DNA of 45,360 nucleotides from Opitutia bacterium (lineage in GTDB: Bacteria; Verrucomicrobiota; Verrucomicrobiia; Opitutales; T3Sed10-336): the NCBI GenBank assembly GCA_003558065.1, contig PWMU01000155.1:1-45360 (forward strand), written 5' to 3'. Positions 15,585 through 24,504 of the stretch are shown here, piece by piece; positions within the stretch are counted from its first letter, which is position 1, and every line of letters begins with the position of its first letter. The position numbers and the translations under genes are program-made. The notes under the pieces are model-generated. The model had not been told where the DNA came from and did no database searches. It saw only the letters and a list, made by a program, of their open reading frames with translations.

Positions 15585-17999
15585 CTACCGAGCGTTCTCG
15601 TCGAGATAATCAAAAATCTCTTCCTGCAGCTTGCGTGGAAACCGGTTGAAATCGTGCGGGGTCTTTAATTGGAGCGAATCGGGGCTTCCGAGCAGTTCGT
15701 AGGCGGCGGCGGCCGCTTCGACCTGACGGCTGACTCCCTTGACGGGATTGAAACGATCGAGCTCCGGCGCCACGACGAGCACGTTCTTGGGCGCGGCGAG
15801 GGCAAGCACTTCATCGTAGTCGAAGGGAACGCGTTCCGGATGATCGAGAAAGAACCCGAGCCGGGGAATGAGGCCGTGCATGTGGGAGTAATGGCGAATC
15901 CCCTCGGTGCCGCTGTGGAACTCGCCTAGCCGGAGGGGGAACATTCCGGAGATCGCGGTCAGGCCGTGAACCCGGTCCTCGAGGGCCGCGGTCAGGAGTC
16001 CCACTTTCGCTCCCAGTGAATAGCCGAGCAGGTGGATGCGGGAGTCGTCGATCTTGTCGAGGGCGGCCACGGCTTCGATGACCGCGCGCGTATCCGTTAC
16101 CATCTTGCCCATCAGGGACCACTCCGGGTAGCGGTCGTAGAACGGGCGCGCCTCGTGGATCCTGCTCCCGGCCCCGATCTGATCGAACGCGACAACGGCG
16201 AATCCGCGCCGGACCAGGGCCCCGAAATCCGGCCGCTGGTCCAGCACGAAATCGGGGAGCCGCGGGTTCCAGGGGGATTTGGCGGACCATCCCGCGGCGT
16301 GGGCGTAGGGGTGCAGCCAGACGATTACCGGCCATTTTCCCTGCCTGGGGGAGCCGTCCTCGGCGATCGGATAAAAGAGATCCGCATTGAGGCCCGGGCC
16401 GTAGGACAGCCCCGAGATCCCCATTCCTTCGCCGGCCAATCGTTCCCTCCAGCCGTCGTCGCCCCGGGGGCGGTCGAACACCAGTTCCAGGGGGTTGCGG
16501 CGGGGCGGCCGGTTTTCGCGGAGCCCGGATCGGTGAGAGAGGCGCAGCGCCGGGGGAGCCTCGCCGAGAACCCGCTGGATCCGTTCCCGGATCTCCGTCT
16601 TCCGGTCTTCCCAGGCGGCGATGCTGTCGATCGGCTCGCCGCTTTCGCTCAGAAAGAAATCTCCCGGGTCTTTTTCGGGAAAATCTTTTGGATCGAGCGT
16701 TGTCCCGGTAATTTCCCTCCAAGCTTCAAACGTGTATCCGAAAATCCATGTTTCCGACTTCGGGAACTCGCGCCGCCCGAAAACAGTATCGAAAAAATCC
16801 ATGAAATTCTCGATGTCGGCGACCTCGGTGCCGTGTTCTCCGTCGCGCAGGTGCAGCCACACGTTGTCTTCGATGTCGAGGAAGCGGTAGGTGTTCCGCA
16901 CGCTCCGATAAGCCTGTTCGAGGGAGAAAGCGTTCGCGCTCGATTCGGAGTATGCCGAGTAGATCATCAGCCCCCGCGGCGCGATCAGGGCCATGAGCAT
17001 ATTCTGGTCGACGGGAAGTTTGTGCTCGCGGCCGGTAAAGAAGCGCAGGCGCGGGTGAAACCAGTGCGGCCGGGCACCGGTCAGGAGTTGAATGCTTTCA
17101 ACCATGAAGGGGTCCGAGGTGAAGCGCCAGGGATGCGCTTCACCGGTCAGGCCGCTCGACGCGACAACGGCTCCGATTCGTTCGTCGAAGGCCGCCGCCA
17201 GAAGCGCCTGTTTGCCATTGCGGGAATGGCCCGCCAGGCCGATCTGGTCGTTGATGACCTCCGGCAGGGTTTGAAGGTAGTCGACCGCTCTCGAGGCCGA
17301 CCACGCCCAGCGGCCCAGGGTTGAAAAGTCATGGTCGGGGTAGACGTCGACGTAGCCGTCCGAGTCGTCGGGCAGCCCGTAATGCGGATCGGTGGCCCGG
17401 TAGTGACAGGCGATGTAGCCCCGGTTGATCGCCGGTCTGACCCAGAAGGAGCGGTCGGGGGCATGGTTGGTGAGGAATACGGGGAAGGGACCCTCGCCGT
17501 CGGGAATCATCAATTGAAGGTGGAGCTTCGCGCGGTGATCCGGACCGAATTCGATGACGACGTCGCGAAGGGTGAGATCGCCCTCGCGCCGTTCGCTGCT
17601 CGACGCGACGCGAAGGTTATCCGGTGCGGGCGGCATGGTTCCGAAGACCCAGTGCTCGATCTGGCCGCGGATCCAGTCGCGCCGGCGTTCCCATTGTTCG
17701 CGGGTCTCAACCGGCACGTGTTCGCCGTTCTCGCTCAGCATCAAAGGGTCGGGCAATTCCGCCTCCGAGGGAAGGGCGTCGAAATCGGGGGGCAGTTCCC
17801 CGGTTCGTTTCACCCAGTCCTCCCAGGTGTCATCGTGGAGATTCATGCGCTCGTTGGGCGGCGAGCGACTGGGTATGAGGTTCTCAAGGAGAAACTCGAG
17901 ATCGGCCCGGCGGCTTTCGTCCCGGTCTTCGGCCGGCAGGTGGGAACTTGTGTGGATCATGACGAAAAAGAGCGGCAGGGAAACAATAATTCGGGTCAT
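15585..17999 (-). CDS. Secreted protein with two alpha/beta-hydrolase modules (CE15/acetylxylan-esterase-like)
   Basis: ATG 17999 gives 804 residues with a signal peptide (MTRIIVSLPLFFVMIHTSSH). The first hydrolase (about 95-410) has GHSRNGK with Ser259 and a possible catalytic His389 in DGEHGT. The GxSRNGK form and the FLTNHAPDRSF strand resemble glucuronoyl esterases (CE15). The second (about 450-804) has a GYSLGAK nucleophile at Ser661, a VVWLHPYAHA-type oxyanion strand near 558-568 and a likely His in KTPHDFNRF. Each half is preceded by a similar stretch: SENGEHVPVETREQWERRRD and SESGEPIDSIAAWEDRKTEI. This suggests an old internal duplication. It probably cleaves esters of plant or algal polysaccharides in the periplasm or outside; the substrate is not proven. 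A longer frame to 18041 lacks a better start. Confidence 0.85.
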   Translation of the reverse strand: MTRIIVSLPLFFVMIHTSSHLPAEDRDESRRADLEFLLENLIPSRSPPNERMNLHDDTWEDWVKRTGELPPDFDALPSEAELPDPLMLSENGEHVPVETREQWERRRDWIRGQIEHWVFGTMPPAPDNLRVASSSERREGDLTLRDVVIEFGPDHRAKLHLQLMIPDGEGPFPVFLTNHAPDRSFWVRPAINRGYIACHYRATDPHYGLPDDSDGYVDVYPDHDFSTLGRWAWSASRAVDYLQTLPEVINDQIGLAGHSRNGKQALLAAAFDERIGAVVASSGLTGEAHPWRFTSDPFMVESIQLLTGARPHWFHPRLRFFTGREHKLPVDQNMLMALIAPRGLMIYSAYSESSANAFSLEQAYRSVRNTYRFLDIEDNVWLHLRDGEHGTEVADIENFMDFFDTVFGRREFPKSETWIFGYTFEAWREITGTTLDPKDFPEKDPGDFFLSESGEPIDSIAAWEDRKTEIRERIQRVLGEAPPALRLSHRSGLRENRPPRRNPLELVFDRPRGDDGWRERLAGEGMGISGLSYGPGLNADLFYPIAEDGSPRQGKWPVIVWLHPYAHAAGWSAKSPWNPRLPDFVLDQRPDFGALVRRGFAVVAFDQIGAGSRIHEARPFYDRYPEWSLMGKMVTDTRAVIEAVAALDKIDDSRIHLLGYSLGAKVGLLTAALEDRVHGLTAISGMFPLRLGEFHSGTEGIRHYSHMHGLIPRLGFFLDHPERVPFDYDEVLALAAPKNVLVVAPELDRFNPVKGVSRQVEAAAAAYELLGSPDSLQLKTPHDFNRFPRKLQEEIFDYLDENAR

Positions 18000-18040
18000 C
18001 AGGCTGGAAAATGAAAGGCTTCCCGGCCCGACACAAACCA

Positions 18041-19666
18041 TTAATTCCCCTGTCCGGCGGCCTCTTTTTCGATCCTTTCGATGTACTCGCTGACGTTGCA
18101 GGTGAGCATGCGGCTGCCGTCGGGACGGACCTCGAGGACCTTGTTGACCACCGGATCGAGGAAGTCCCGGTCATGACTCACCAGGATGACGGTGCCCGAG
18201 AAGAGCTTGATGGCGTCCTGCAGGACCGATTTGCTGCGGATGTCCAAGTGGTTGGTCGGCTCGTCGAGAACCACGCAGTTGGCCGGGCGCATGAGCATTT
18301 TCGCGAGGGCGACGCGGTTGCGTTCGCCGCCCGAGAGGACGCTGACCGGTTTCTTCTGTTCGGCGCCGCTGAAGAGAAGGGCGCCGAGGGCGCCGCGCGG
18401 GTTCGCGTCCGGGTTGTCCGTCGCGGCATCCTCCACCTCTTCGAGTACGGTTTTCTCTGGATCGAGCTCCTCCGCCTGCTGCTGGGCGAAGTAGCCCAGC
18501 ACGGTGTTGACGCCGACCGCCCGTTCACCGGCGTCGACCGGCTCCACGCCGGCGAGAATCCGGGCGAGCGTGGATTTTCCGGCGCCGTTGACCCCGACGA
18601 CCGCGATACGGTCGCCTTTGTCGATACGCAGGCTCAGACCGCGAAAGACCTGAATGTCGCCGTAGGCCTTGTGGATATCGTCCAGTTCGACGACCTTCTG
18701 GCTGGCCGGCGGGGGTTCGGGAAAACGGAAGAAAATCTTCTTTTCCTCCCGTTCCGGCTCAATGATTTCGGTCTTGTCGAGCTGCTTGATCCTGCTCTGG
18801 ACCATGCTGGCCTTTTTCTGGTTGGAGCGGAAACGGTTGATGAATTCCTTTTGGCGGGCGATCTCCTTTTTCTGTTCGGTGGCCTTCTTCCGCTGGGCGG
18901 CGATGCGGGCGGCGCTTTCCTTCTCGTACAGGTCGTAGTTCCCGGAATAAGTGTTCAGGACCCCGAGTTTGAGCTCGAAGGTCTTATTGGTGACGGTGTT
19001 AAGAAATGCTTTATCGTGGGAAATCACCATCAGGGCGCCGCGGTAATTACGCAGGTAGTTCTCCAGCCAATGTTGGGAGAGAATATCGAGGTGGTTGGTC
19101 GGCTCGTCGAGGAGCAACAGGGAGGGCGTTTGCAGCAACAGTTTGGCCAGGGCGATGCGCATTTGCCATCCGCCGGAGAACTCGCCGGTATCCCGCTGAA
19201 GGTCTTCGGCGGAAAACCCGAGTCCCTGCAGAATCCGCTCGATGCGCGACTTCATCTTCTCGGGCTCATGGTCTTCGAGCTGCTGCTCCCATTCGCCGAT
19301 ACTGTCGATGATCTCGTAATAGGCCTCTTCGGTGGGATCGAGCTCGTACATTTTCTCCGTTGCCGCGTCGATCTTGCGTTGGAGAGTGAGGGCGTCGGCA
19401 AAAGCGGATTCGGCTTCCGCGTAAAGGGTGCGTCCCTCGGCCGATATGCCGTCCTGCGGCAGATAGCCCAGCGTCACGTAATCCGGCCTTTCAACTTCGC
19501 CGGTATGGGGTTCGGTTTCGCCCAGCAGGAGCTTGAAGAAAGTGGACTTTCCGGAGCCGTTGACTCCGACCAGGCCGATGCGATCGTGCTGGCCGATTGT
19601 TGTCGAGATCTCGTTGAAGAGCGTTCGTTCTCCGTAGCGGAGGGAGATTTTGTTAAGATTGATCAT
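18041..19666 (-). CDS. ABC-F family ATPase (ribosome-associated)
   Basis: This 541-residue soluble protein carries two ABC ATPase domains and no membrane segments. Domain 1 has Walker A GLVGVNGSGKSTF (about 33-45), signature FSGGWQMRIALAKLL and Walker B LLLLDEPTNHLD. The linker (about 240-300) is charged and helical, with RKKATEQKKEIARQKEFINR. Domain 2 has GVNGAGKSTLARIL, LSGGERNRVALAKML and VVLDEPTNHLDI. This is the ABC-F arrangement (Uup, EttA, YbiT relatives), which acts on the ribosome during translation. The subtype is not certain; the long linker fits YbiT/Uup more than EttA. The stop codon lies 41 bases before the start of the secreted hydrolase. Confidence 0.93.
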   Translation of the reverse strand: MINLNKISLRYGERTLFNEISTTIGQHDRIGLVGVNGSGKSTFFKLLLGETEPHTGEVERPDYVTLGYLPQDGISAEGRTLYAEAESAFADALTLQRKIDAATEKMYELDPTEEAYYEIIDSIGEWEQQLEDHEPEKMKSRIERILQGLGFSAEDLQRDTGEFSGGWQMRIALAKLLLQTPSLLLLDEPTNHLDILSQHWLENYLRNYRGALMVISHDKAFLNTVTNKTFELKLGVLNTYSGNYDLYEKESAARIAAQRKKATEQKKEIARQKEFINRFRSNQKKASMVQSRIKQLDKTEIIEPEREEKKIFFRFPEPPPASQKVVELDDIHKAYGDIQVFRGLSLRIDKGDRIAVVGVNGAGKSTLARILAGVEPVDAGERAVGVNTVLGYFAQQQAEELDPEKTVLEEVEDAATDNPDANPRGALGALLFSGAEQKKPVSVLSGGERNRVALAKMLMRPANCVVLDEPTNHLDIRSKSVLQDAIKLFSGTVILVSHDRDFLDPVVNKVLEVRPDGSRMLTCNVSEYIERIEKEAAGQGN

Positions 19667-19827
19667 GACAGCTAAAAGCGGAAGGGCCGCCCTCCGAGAG
19701 TTCGAAGGGCGTACGGAGAGCCGGTGAACGCGGTGTGCCGGCGGCGGCGGTCAAACGATCGGCCGCGCCCGAGCCGAATCCCGGCCGGCCCGCTTCTGGA
19801 ATCGACTGAGTTGATTCCGGCTTGGAC
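19667..19827. other. Intergenic gap before the ABC-F gene
   Basis: 161 bases between the FmdB-type gene and the ABC-F gene on the minus strand. It is GC-rich and shows no clean promoter, hairpin with U-tract or small gene. Confidence 0.4.
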
Positions 19828-20076
19828 TCATTGCTTCTCGTACTCTCCGCTGGAAATTCGTTTCAGCACCGTGAACCCCGCCTCCTTGGCTTCGCTCACG
19901 GACGGTTTACGGCTGTGTTTGGGGGTGTTGACCGATCCGGGGAGTTGGGCGAAGACGCGTTGGCCGCAGGTTTCACATTCGCTGAGCCGGGCCTCGCCGG
20001 CTTTTTCCCAGCGCTCGAACCCCTCGCCGCACATGCGGCAGGGAGTTTTCTCCGGACGGTAGAAATAGAGCGGCAT
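19828..20076 (-). CDS. FmdB-type zinc-ribbon protein
   Basis: This 82-residue protein starts at ATG 20076. It has the putative regulatory FmdB zinc-ribbon pattern: MPLYFYRPEKTPCRMCGEGFE with Cys13 and Cys16, then LSECETCGQRVFAQL with Cys34 and Cys37. A basic tail contains KHSRKPSVSEAKEAGF. The two CxxC knuckles would bind one zinc ion. The function of this family is largely unknown. It lies 16 bases downstream of the PpiD/SurA-like gene on the same strand, so the two are probably co-transcribed. Confidence 0.85.
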   Translation of the reverse strand: MPLYFYRPEKTPCRMCGEGFERWEKAGEARLSECETCGQRVFAQLPGSVNTPKHSRKPSVSEAKEAGFTVLKRISSGEYEKQ

Positions 20077-20092
20077 GGAAAATGCGGCGACG

Positions 20093-21727
20093 TTATTGAA
20101 CAGGCTGTTGCCGGCGCGGCATCGCCCGGTTCTGGATCTCGCGGATCGTGGTTTGTCCGGTGATATTGGCGGAAATGCTTTTGGTCTGTTCGAGGTTGCG
20201 GACGTAGTCTTCGTCGCTCTCGTCGATTTCAGGTACCTGCCGCTCCAGAACGTGAACGAAATGAGCCCGGTTGTTGTCCTGGATCATCCGGGACACGTCG
20301 CCGGAGCGAAGCTCCTGCAGCTGCCTGAGCACGGTCTGACTGATGCCTTCGGGAGGTGTCTGCAACGTAAACGGTTCGAACTCGGCGAGTTCCAGGTCCA
20401 TCTCGGCGGCCGCCCGGCTGAAGGCCTCACCTTCGTTCACCTTTTCCAGCAGAGCCTGATGGATTTCGTTTCCCCGCTCGGCGCGGAGGCGCCGTCTTTC
20501 CTCCTCGCGGAAATCGACCGCAACCTGATCGCGAACGTCTTCAAAGGGGGGAATAAAGGACGGACTCACTTCTTCCAGGAGTACGACGATGAAGTTCTCG
20601 CCGAGGGAGACGGGGTCCGAGTAATAGCGTTCCTCGTCGAGCGGACGAATCCCGTCGATGATCCCCGGCCGCTCACCTTCCGGGTAGGGAAGGAGCGTTT
20701 CTTTCGGGAGCGCCAATTCGTCGATTCGGGCCGCCAGCTCGTCGGAGCCCTTGGCGATCTGGCCTTCGAAGAGGGAAAAAGTGAAATCGGAGGCGGCCTC
20801 TTCCGCAAGGCGTCTGGCGGCCCGCCGCTTCAGAGTGGTTTCAACCTGATCCGCCACATCCTCAAATTCGACTTCCCGCGGTTCCTCGTCGTCGTTTTCC
20901 TCTTCGGCTTCCGTGTCCGGCTCCGGCAGAGAGAAATCCCCCCGGTTTCGCTGGAAGTAGTCGCGCATTTCGGATTCAGACGGGGTTTCCGCTTCCTCCG
21001 TGTAGCGATCGGTCTCAAATACAACATAGGAAACCGTTTTGTGAGGGGGCACTTCGTAGCGGAAATCGTTTTCCTCGTAGAAGCTCTCCAAAGCTTCCTC
21101 ATCAGCCTCCACCTCGACACCGAAATCGTCCAGGGCGAGGGAGGCGACCTCGATCGTCCACTCGGTTTTCTGCCGCGCGACCTGGCGGCGTACCTCGTGA
21201 GGAATGGCGTATCCCGGACCGCTGATCAGGTGGTTGACCTGTTCAATGATGTAGTCTTCCTCGAATACGCGCGCAACGTCGTCTCGGCTCATTCGGGGGT
21301 GCGCGTCGATGGTGTCGAGGTACTCCGCGTAGCGGCGGTTGTCGAACCGTCCATCCGGCCCGCGGAATCCATCGAGGGAACTGACATACTGCTGAAGCTG
21401 CCGGGCCGTGGGCGCGGGAATACCCAGATCCCTGGCGGTTTGAAGGTAGGCCAGACGTTCCAGGGCGTGTTGCTCCCAGTATTCGCCCGGATCCTGGCCG
21501 TACTGGGTGTAGAAACTGATGGTTGCGAGACGGTGCAACTCCTGCAGATCGCTCTGGCTCCGGAGATTATAACCGAAATACTCCTGAGCTTCCCCTCGCG
21601 GAGCGGCCCTGCCCAGGCCGGGGGCGTCGCCCACGGTGAAGACGAAAGCGACAATGACGACGATGAGGACGACAAAAAACAGAATTTTATAGCCGGTCTG
21701 AAAACGGGTCTGGATCCAGGTGATCAT
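20093..21727 (-). CDS. PpiD/SurA-like membrane-anchored periplasmic folding factor
   Basis: ATG 21727 gives 544 residues. One membrane helix (about 10-31, YKILFFVVLIVVIVAFVFTV) follows a short cytoplasmic start, as in PpiD. Residues about 60-190 resemble the SurA N-terminal chaperone domain, including LERLAYLQTARDLGIPAPTA and VARVFEEDYIIEQVNHLISG. A charged middle (about 240-300) contains a very acidic stretch rich in Glu and Asp. The C-terminal half (about 330-500) has a pattern of a divergent parvulin-like domain, with GENFIVVLLEEVSPSFIPPFEDV. A canonical parvulin active site is not obvious, so it may be mainly a chaperone for envelope proteins. The in-frame extension to 21796 is probably not translated. 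Confidence 0.75.
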   Translation of the reverse strand: MITWIQTRFQTGYKILFFVVLIVVIVAFVFTVGDAPGLGRAAPRGEAQEYFGYNLRSQSDLQELHRLATISFYTQYGQDPGEYWEQHALERLAYLQTARDLGIPAPTARQLQQYVSSLDGFRGPDGRFDNRRYAEYLDTIDAHPRMSRDDVARVFEEDYIIEQVNHLISGPGYAIPHEVRRQVARQKTEWTIEVASLALDDFGVEVEADEEALESFYEENDFRYEVPPHKTVSYVVFETDRYTEEAETPSESEMRDYFQRNRGDFSLPEPDTEAEEENDDEEPREVEFEDVADQVETTLKRRAARRLAEEAASDFTFSLFEGQIAKGSDELAARIDELALPKETLLPYPEGERPGIIDGIRPLDEERYYSDPVSLGENFIVVLLEEVSPSFIPPFEDVRDQVAVDFREEERRRLRAERGNEIHQALLEKVNEGEAFSRAAAEMDLELAEFEPFTLQTPPEGISQTVLRQLQELRSGDVSRMIQDNNRAHFVHVLERQVPEIDESDEDYVRNLEQTKSISANITGQTTIREIQNRAMPRRQQPVQ

Positions 21728-21792
21728 GGGTGGTGAGGCGGTGCCGAGTGGTTGATGAAAGGAAACAAAATGTAAGCGCGGCAGCGGGGGTG

Positions 21793-23340
21793 TCAATGGT
21801 TCTTCGCAGCAGGCGCGGGTTTCTCCGTCGCCTCTTCCTCATCGAGGAGGGCGGAAACGCTCTTGGCTCCATACGCCGTCGATTCAGCCTCCCGGAGTTC
21901 GTCGCGATAACGTTTTACGAGGGGGTCGAGGTCGTCGAGCAGGAGGACGGCCTCGGTGTTGCCGTAGTCTTCGAAGTCCCTGCGGAACTGGCTCAGAGTG
22001 AACTTTTCCAGCGGTCGTGCCGGCTGGTAGCGCAGTATCGGGGAGGACTGGCTCTTGTTGTCGGGTATTCCGGCCAGGTAGCCGAGATCGGTGAGCCGGG
22101 ACAGGCATTCGTTGATGACGTGGCTGGGCGCGCGGACCAGGGAAGTCAGTTCGTCGCTGGAGTAGGCCGGTTGGCACTCGCGAAAGCGGCGGCAGATCAG
22201 CAGCAGGACGATGAGGCTGAGCAGTTCGCGAGTGCTGTGACTGATCCGCTTCCAGATCTCCTGGTTGCTTAAAAAATTGGCGTTCTGAACCGCGTAGGTG
22301 ATCTGAGCCCCGAAAAGGAGGATCAGCCAGAAGACGAATAAGCCGAGCATGAAAACCGGCAGGATGCCGACCGAGCCGTAGATGTTGTAGGTGGCGACCA
22401 CCCGCTGGACGTAAAGAAAGGTCAAGGCATTGTTCAGCGCCAGGAGGAGGGCGGCGATCAGGGCTCCGCTGGCGGCGGCGTACCAGGTGACATGGGTGTT
22501 CGGCATAAACCGGTAGAAGCAGGTCAGCAGGAACAGGAGGAGAAGAAGCGAGAGCAGGGGGGTCAGCCATTGCAGCAGGGCGAGGAGGTGTTCGCCGAGC
22601 GGCAGGTGTTGAAACAGGTTGGTGAACGAAAGCGATAGTAGACTCAAGGCGGCGAAGGCGAGGACGGCGCCCAGGGAGATGACCGTCCAGTAAAATACGA
22701 TGCGGTGAAACATGCTTCTGCCGCGTTTGACACCCCAGACTGCGTTGAAGGAATTTTCAACCGACGACAGGAGCTGGATCGCCACGAGGATGATCAGGAG
22801 CATCCCGGCCAGTCCGACCGTGCCCGACTGGGTGCGCGCGATGAATCCATCAATGATCTGCGCCAGTTCCGGATTGATCTCCAGGCCGGGATCCTCCCCG
22901 TCAACGTCCTCGTCCGCCTCCTCATTGCCGTCCGTTCGGTTGTTCTCTTCCGGTTCGGAAAGCTCTTCCGGTTCGCCGGACTCGGGAATGCTGAGCTGCG
23001 GCGCGACAAACGTGATTGCTCGATTGACCGCGTTCAAGGCGATATCGGAATCGGTTCGGTCGATGATAAACCCGGAAATCGTAAAGGCGACCGCGATCAG
23101 GGGGCCGATACCAAGCAGAGAGCTGAAACAAAGGGCCGCCGCCCGGTTGCCGATGTTGGTTTCTCTGATGCCGGAGGCAGCGATGGAAATAACACGCAGG
23201 AAGCGAAGTCCCCAGGCCCGGGGGGTGCGATCAGGGAGGTTGGACAGTTTCCAGATGTCCGTCTTGAACAGGCGTTCCAGATGGCGCCGCCTTTCGCGGA
23301 CGCGTTGTGTAAGCGATTTTTTCTTCCCTTTGGGCTGCAT
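21793..23340 (-). CDS. YihY/virulence factor BrkB family membrane protein
   Basis: This 515-residue protein starts at ATG 23340 with a basic N-terminus (MQPKGKKKSLTQRVRERRRH). Six or so membrane helices follow, with the family pattern NRAAALCFSSLLGIGPLIAV near 85-104, SVENSFNAVWGVKRGRSMFH near 200 and ITYAVQNANF near 350. Between the second and third helices is an unusual acidic loop of about 45 residues, with repeated Glu, Pro, Asp and Asn (about 118-160). A cytoplasmic C-terminal region (about 365-515) resembles a winged-helix-like domain containing SELTSLVRAP-type spacing. Older databases call the family ribonuclease BN, but that activity belongs to another gene in E. coli, so I give no enzyme function. 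Confidence 0.88.
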   Translation of the reverse strand: MQPKGKKKSLTQRVRERRRHLERLFKTDIWKLSNLPDRTPRAWGLRFLRVISIAASGIRETNIGNRAAALCFSSLLGIGPLIAVAFTISGFIIDRTDSDIALNAVNRAITFVAPQLSIPESGEPEELSEPEENNRTDGNEEADEDVDGEDPGLEINPELAQIIDGFIARTQSGTVGLAGMLLIILVAIQLLSSVENSFNAVWGVKRGRSMFHRIVFYWTVISLGAVLAFAALSLLSLSFTNLFQHLPLGEHLLALLQWLTPLLSLLLLLFLLTCFYRFMPNTHVTWYAAASGALIAALLLALNNALTFLYVQRVVATYNIYGSVGILPVFMLGLFVFWLILLFGAQITYAVQNANFLSNQEIWKRISHSTRELLSLIVLLLICRRFRECQPAYSSDELTSLVRAPSHVINECLSRLTDLGYLAGIPDNKSQSSPILRYQPARPLEKFTLSQFRRDFEDYGNTEAVLLLDDLDPLVKRYRDELREAESTAYGAKSVSALLDEEEATEKPAPAAKNH

Positions 23341-23355
23341 GCTAACCGTTCAATT

Positions 23356-23361
23356 ATTATA
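23356..23361 (-). promoter_or_regulatory. Candidate -10 element for the YihY/BrkB gene
   Basis: On the minus strand a perfect TATAAT lies 15 bases before the ATG at 23340. The region 17 bases further upstream is GC-rich and has no TTGACA-like -35, so this is only part of a promoter. The remaining 217 bases up to the GYF-domain gene show no gene. Confidence 0.35.
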
Positions 23362-23578
23362 ACGACAACCCCCCGGAACGGCGGTCGTTTCGCCCTCCGG
23401 TCGGTGATCTTCGAGGGACGCGTCAGGATTCGGAGAATACTTTACCGGCCCGTACGAATGTCGCAACCCGTTTCACGCATCACGCATAAGAAAGGGCCGA
23501 GCGACAGTCCCGGTACAGGAGAGGTCGGCCTTGTGGGGCTGGCCGTGGGTTTGAGAAAGCCCGTGATTCGCTTGAGGC

Positions 23579-24328
23579 TCAGGTCAGCAGAATAAGGTAG
23601 GCGTAGGTGCCCATTCCCAAAAGTCCGATGACCGTTGCGATCGCGACAGGGGCGATGGTCGCGCTGATCGTGCAAAAATAGAGCGCGATCGAGCCCAGGA
23701 CCACTGAAGCGAGAAGGAGCGGCTCGTCGTAGGAAAGGTACAGTACCGTGAAAAAGCCGACCCCCAATGCCGCACGGAACCGGATGAACGGATAAACCGC
23801 AGTGGTTCGCAGAAACAGGATGAACGCCAGGCCGAGATCGACCGCGCCGATCAGGACGAGGGGATTACGCATCATCGCGGCAAAATCAAACCCGAAAAGG
23901 AGCCCCATATCCGGAACAAAAAGGGCGATACCGCTCAGCAGGAAAATAACCGCCGCCACGTGCATGCCGACGTACGCAAGGTATTCCTGCAGTTCATCGA
24001 TCCGCATCTTGTGCTTGGTGCCCTTGGTCCGGCCTTCGGCCGCGGCAAGCATTTCGTCCACCGTCACGGGAGCGTCGTCCTCACTCTCAACATTCAGACG
24101 GGCGATCACTTCTTTCGGCTTCAGATTGAGCTTCCGTTGCTCGGGGAAGAGGGAAGCCCTGAGTTCGGGCATATGGGCCAGTTCCTCCCAGGTTTCCCGG
24201 TCGACGTCATAGATGATCGTCTCGTCGTCGATTTGGCCGGCTTCGGCAAGGGAGGCGAGCTGTTCGACCGTGAACGGGCCGCGCGACTCGTCCACGTCTT
24301 TTTGCCTGATGTAGTATTCCTGCAGCAT
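23579..24328 (-). CDS. GYF-like domain integral membrane protein, function unknown
   Basis: This 249-residue protein starts at ATG 24328. Residues about 4-60 form a GYF_2-like domain: YYIRQKDVDESRGPFTVEQL, then AEAGQIDDETIIYDVDRETW and ELAHMPELRASLF. A charged stretch (about 65-115) follows. Five to six hydrophobic helices then fill the C-terminal half (about 118-249). GYF_2 domains bind proline-rich peptides and are common on membrane proteins of Verrucomicrobiota and Planctomycetota. The membrane part belongs to no family I recognise. Confidence 0.7.
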   Translation of the reverse strand: MLQEYYIRQKDVDESRGPFTVEQLASLAEAGQIDDETIIYDVDRETWEELAHMPELRASLFPEQRKLNLKPKEVIARLNVESEDDAPVTVDEMLAAAEGRTKGTKHKMRIDELQEYLAYVGMHVAAVIFLLSGIALFVPDMGLLFGFDFAAMMRNPLVLIGAVDLGLAFILFLRTTAVYPFIRFRAALGVGFFTVLYLSYDEPLLLASVVLGSIALYFCTISATIAPVAIATVIGLLGMGTYAYLILLT

Positions 24329-24430
24329 CTGGTTTTGTTAAATGAGTAAATAGAACGGCGTTTTCAAGCTAAATGAGGTCGAAAAAGCCACTGTTACGGT
24401 GATTTTACGATTGAAGGGGTTGCTCGGCGA

Positions 24431-24487
24431 CTCAAAAAAACCTGTTCTTCGTGCGGTGCCATGGGCGGGTGAATCCCGTTTTTTGAG
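24431..24487. terminator. Inverted A/T-run structure after nadK, possible terminator
   Basis: CTCAAAAAA (24431-24439) pairs with TTTTTTGAG (24479-24487), enclosing about 39 bases that contain a small CGGG/CCCG stem. In the minus-strand transcript downstream of nadK the right side ends with a run of seven U. This suits an intrinsic terminator that could also work in reverse. The long loop makes it less certain. The rest of this 176-base gap holds no visible gene. Confidence 0.4.
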
Positions 24488-24504
24488 GGGCCTGCCGGGA
24501 AGTG

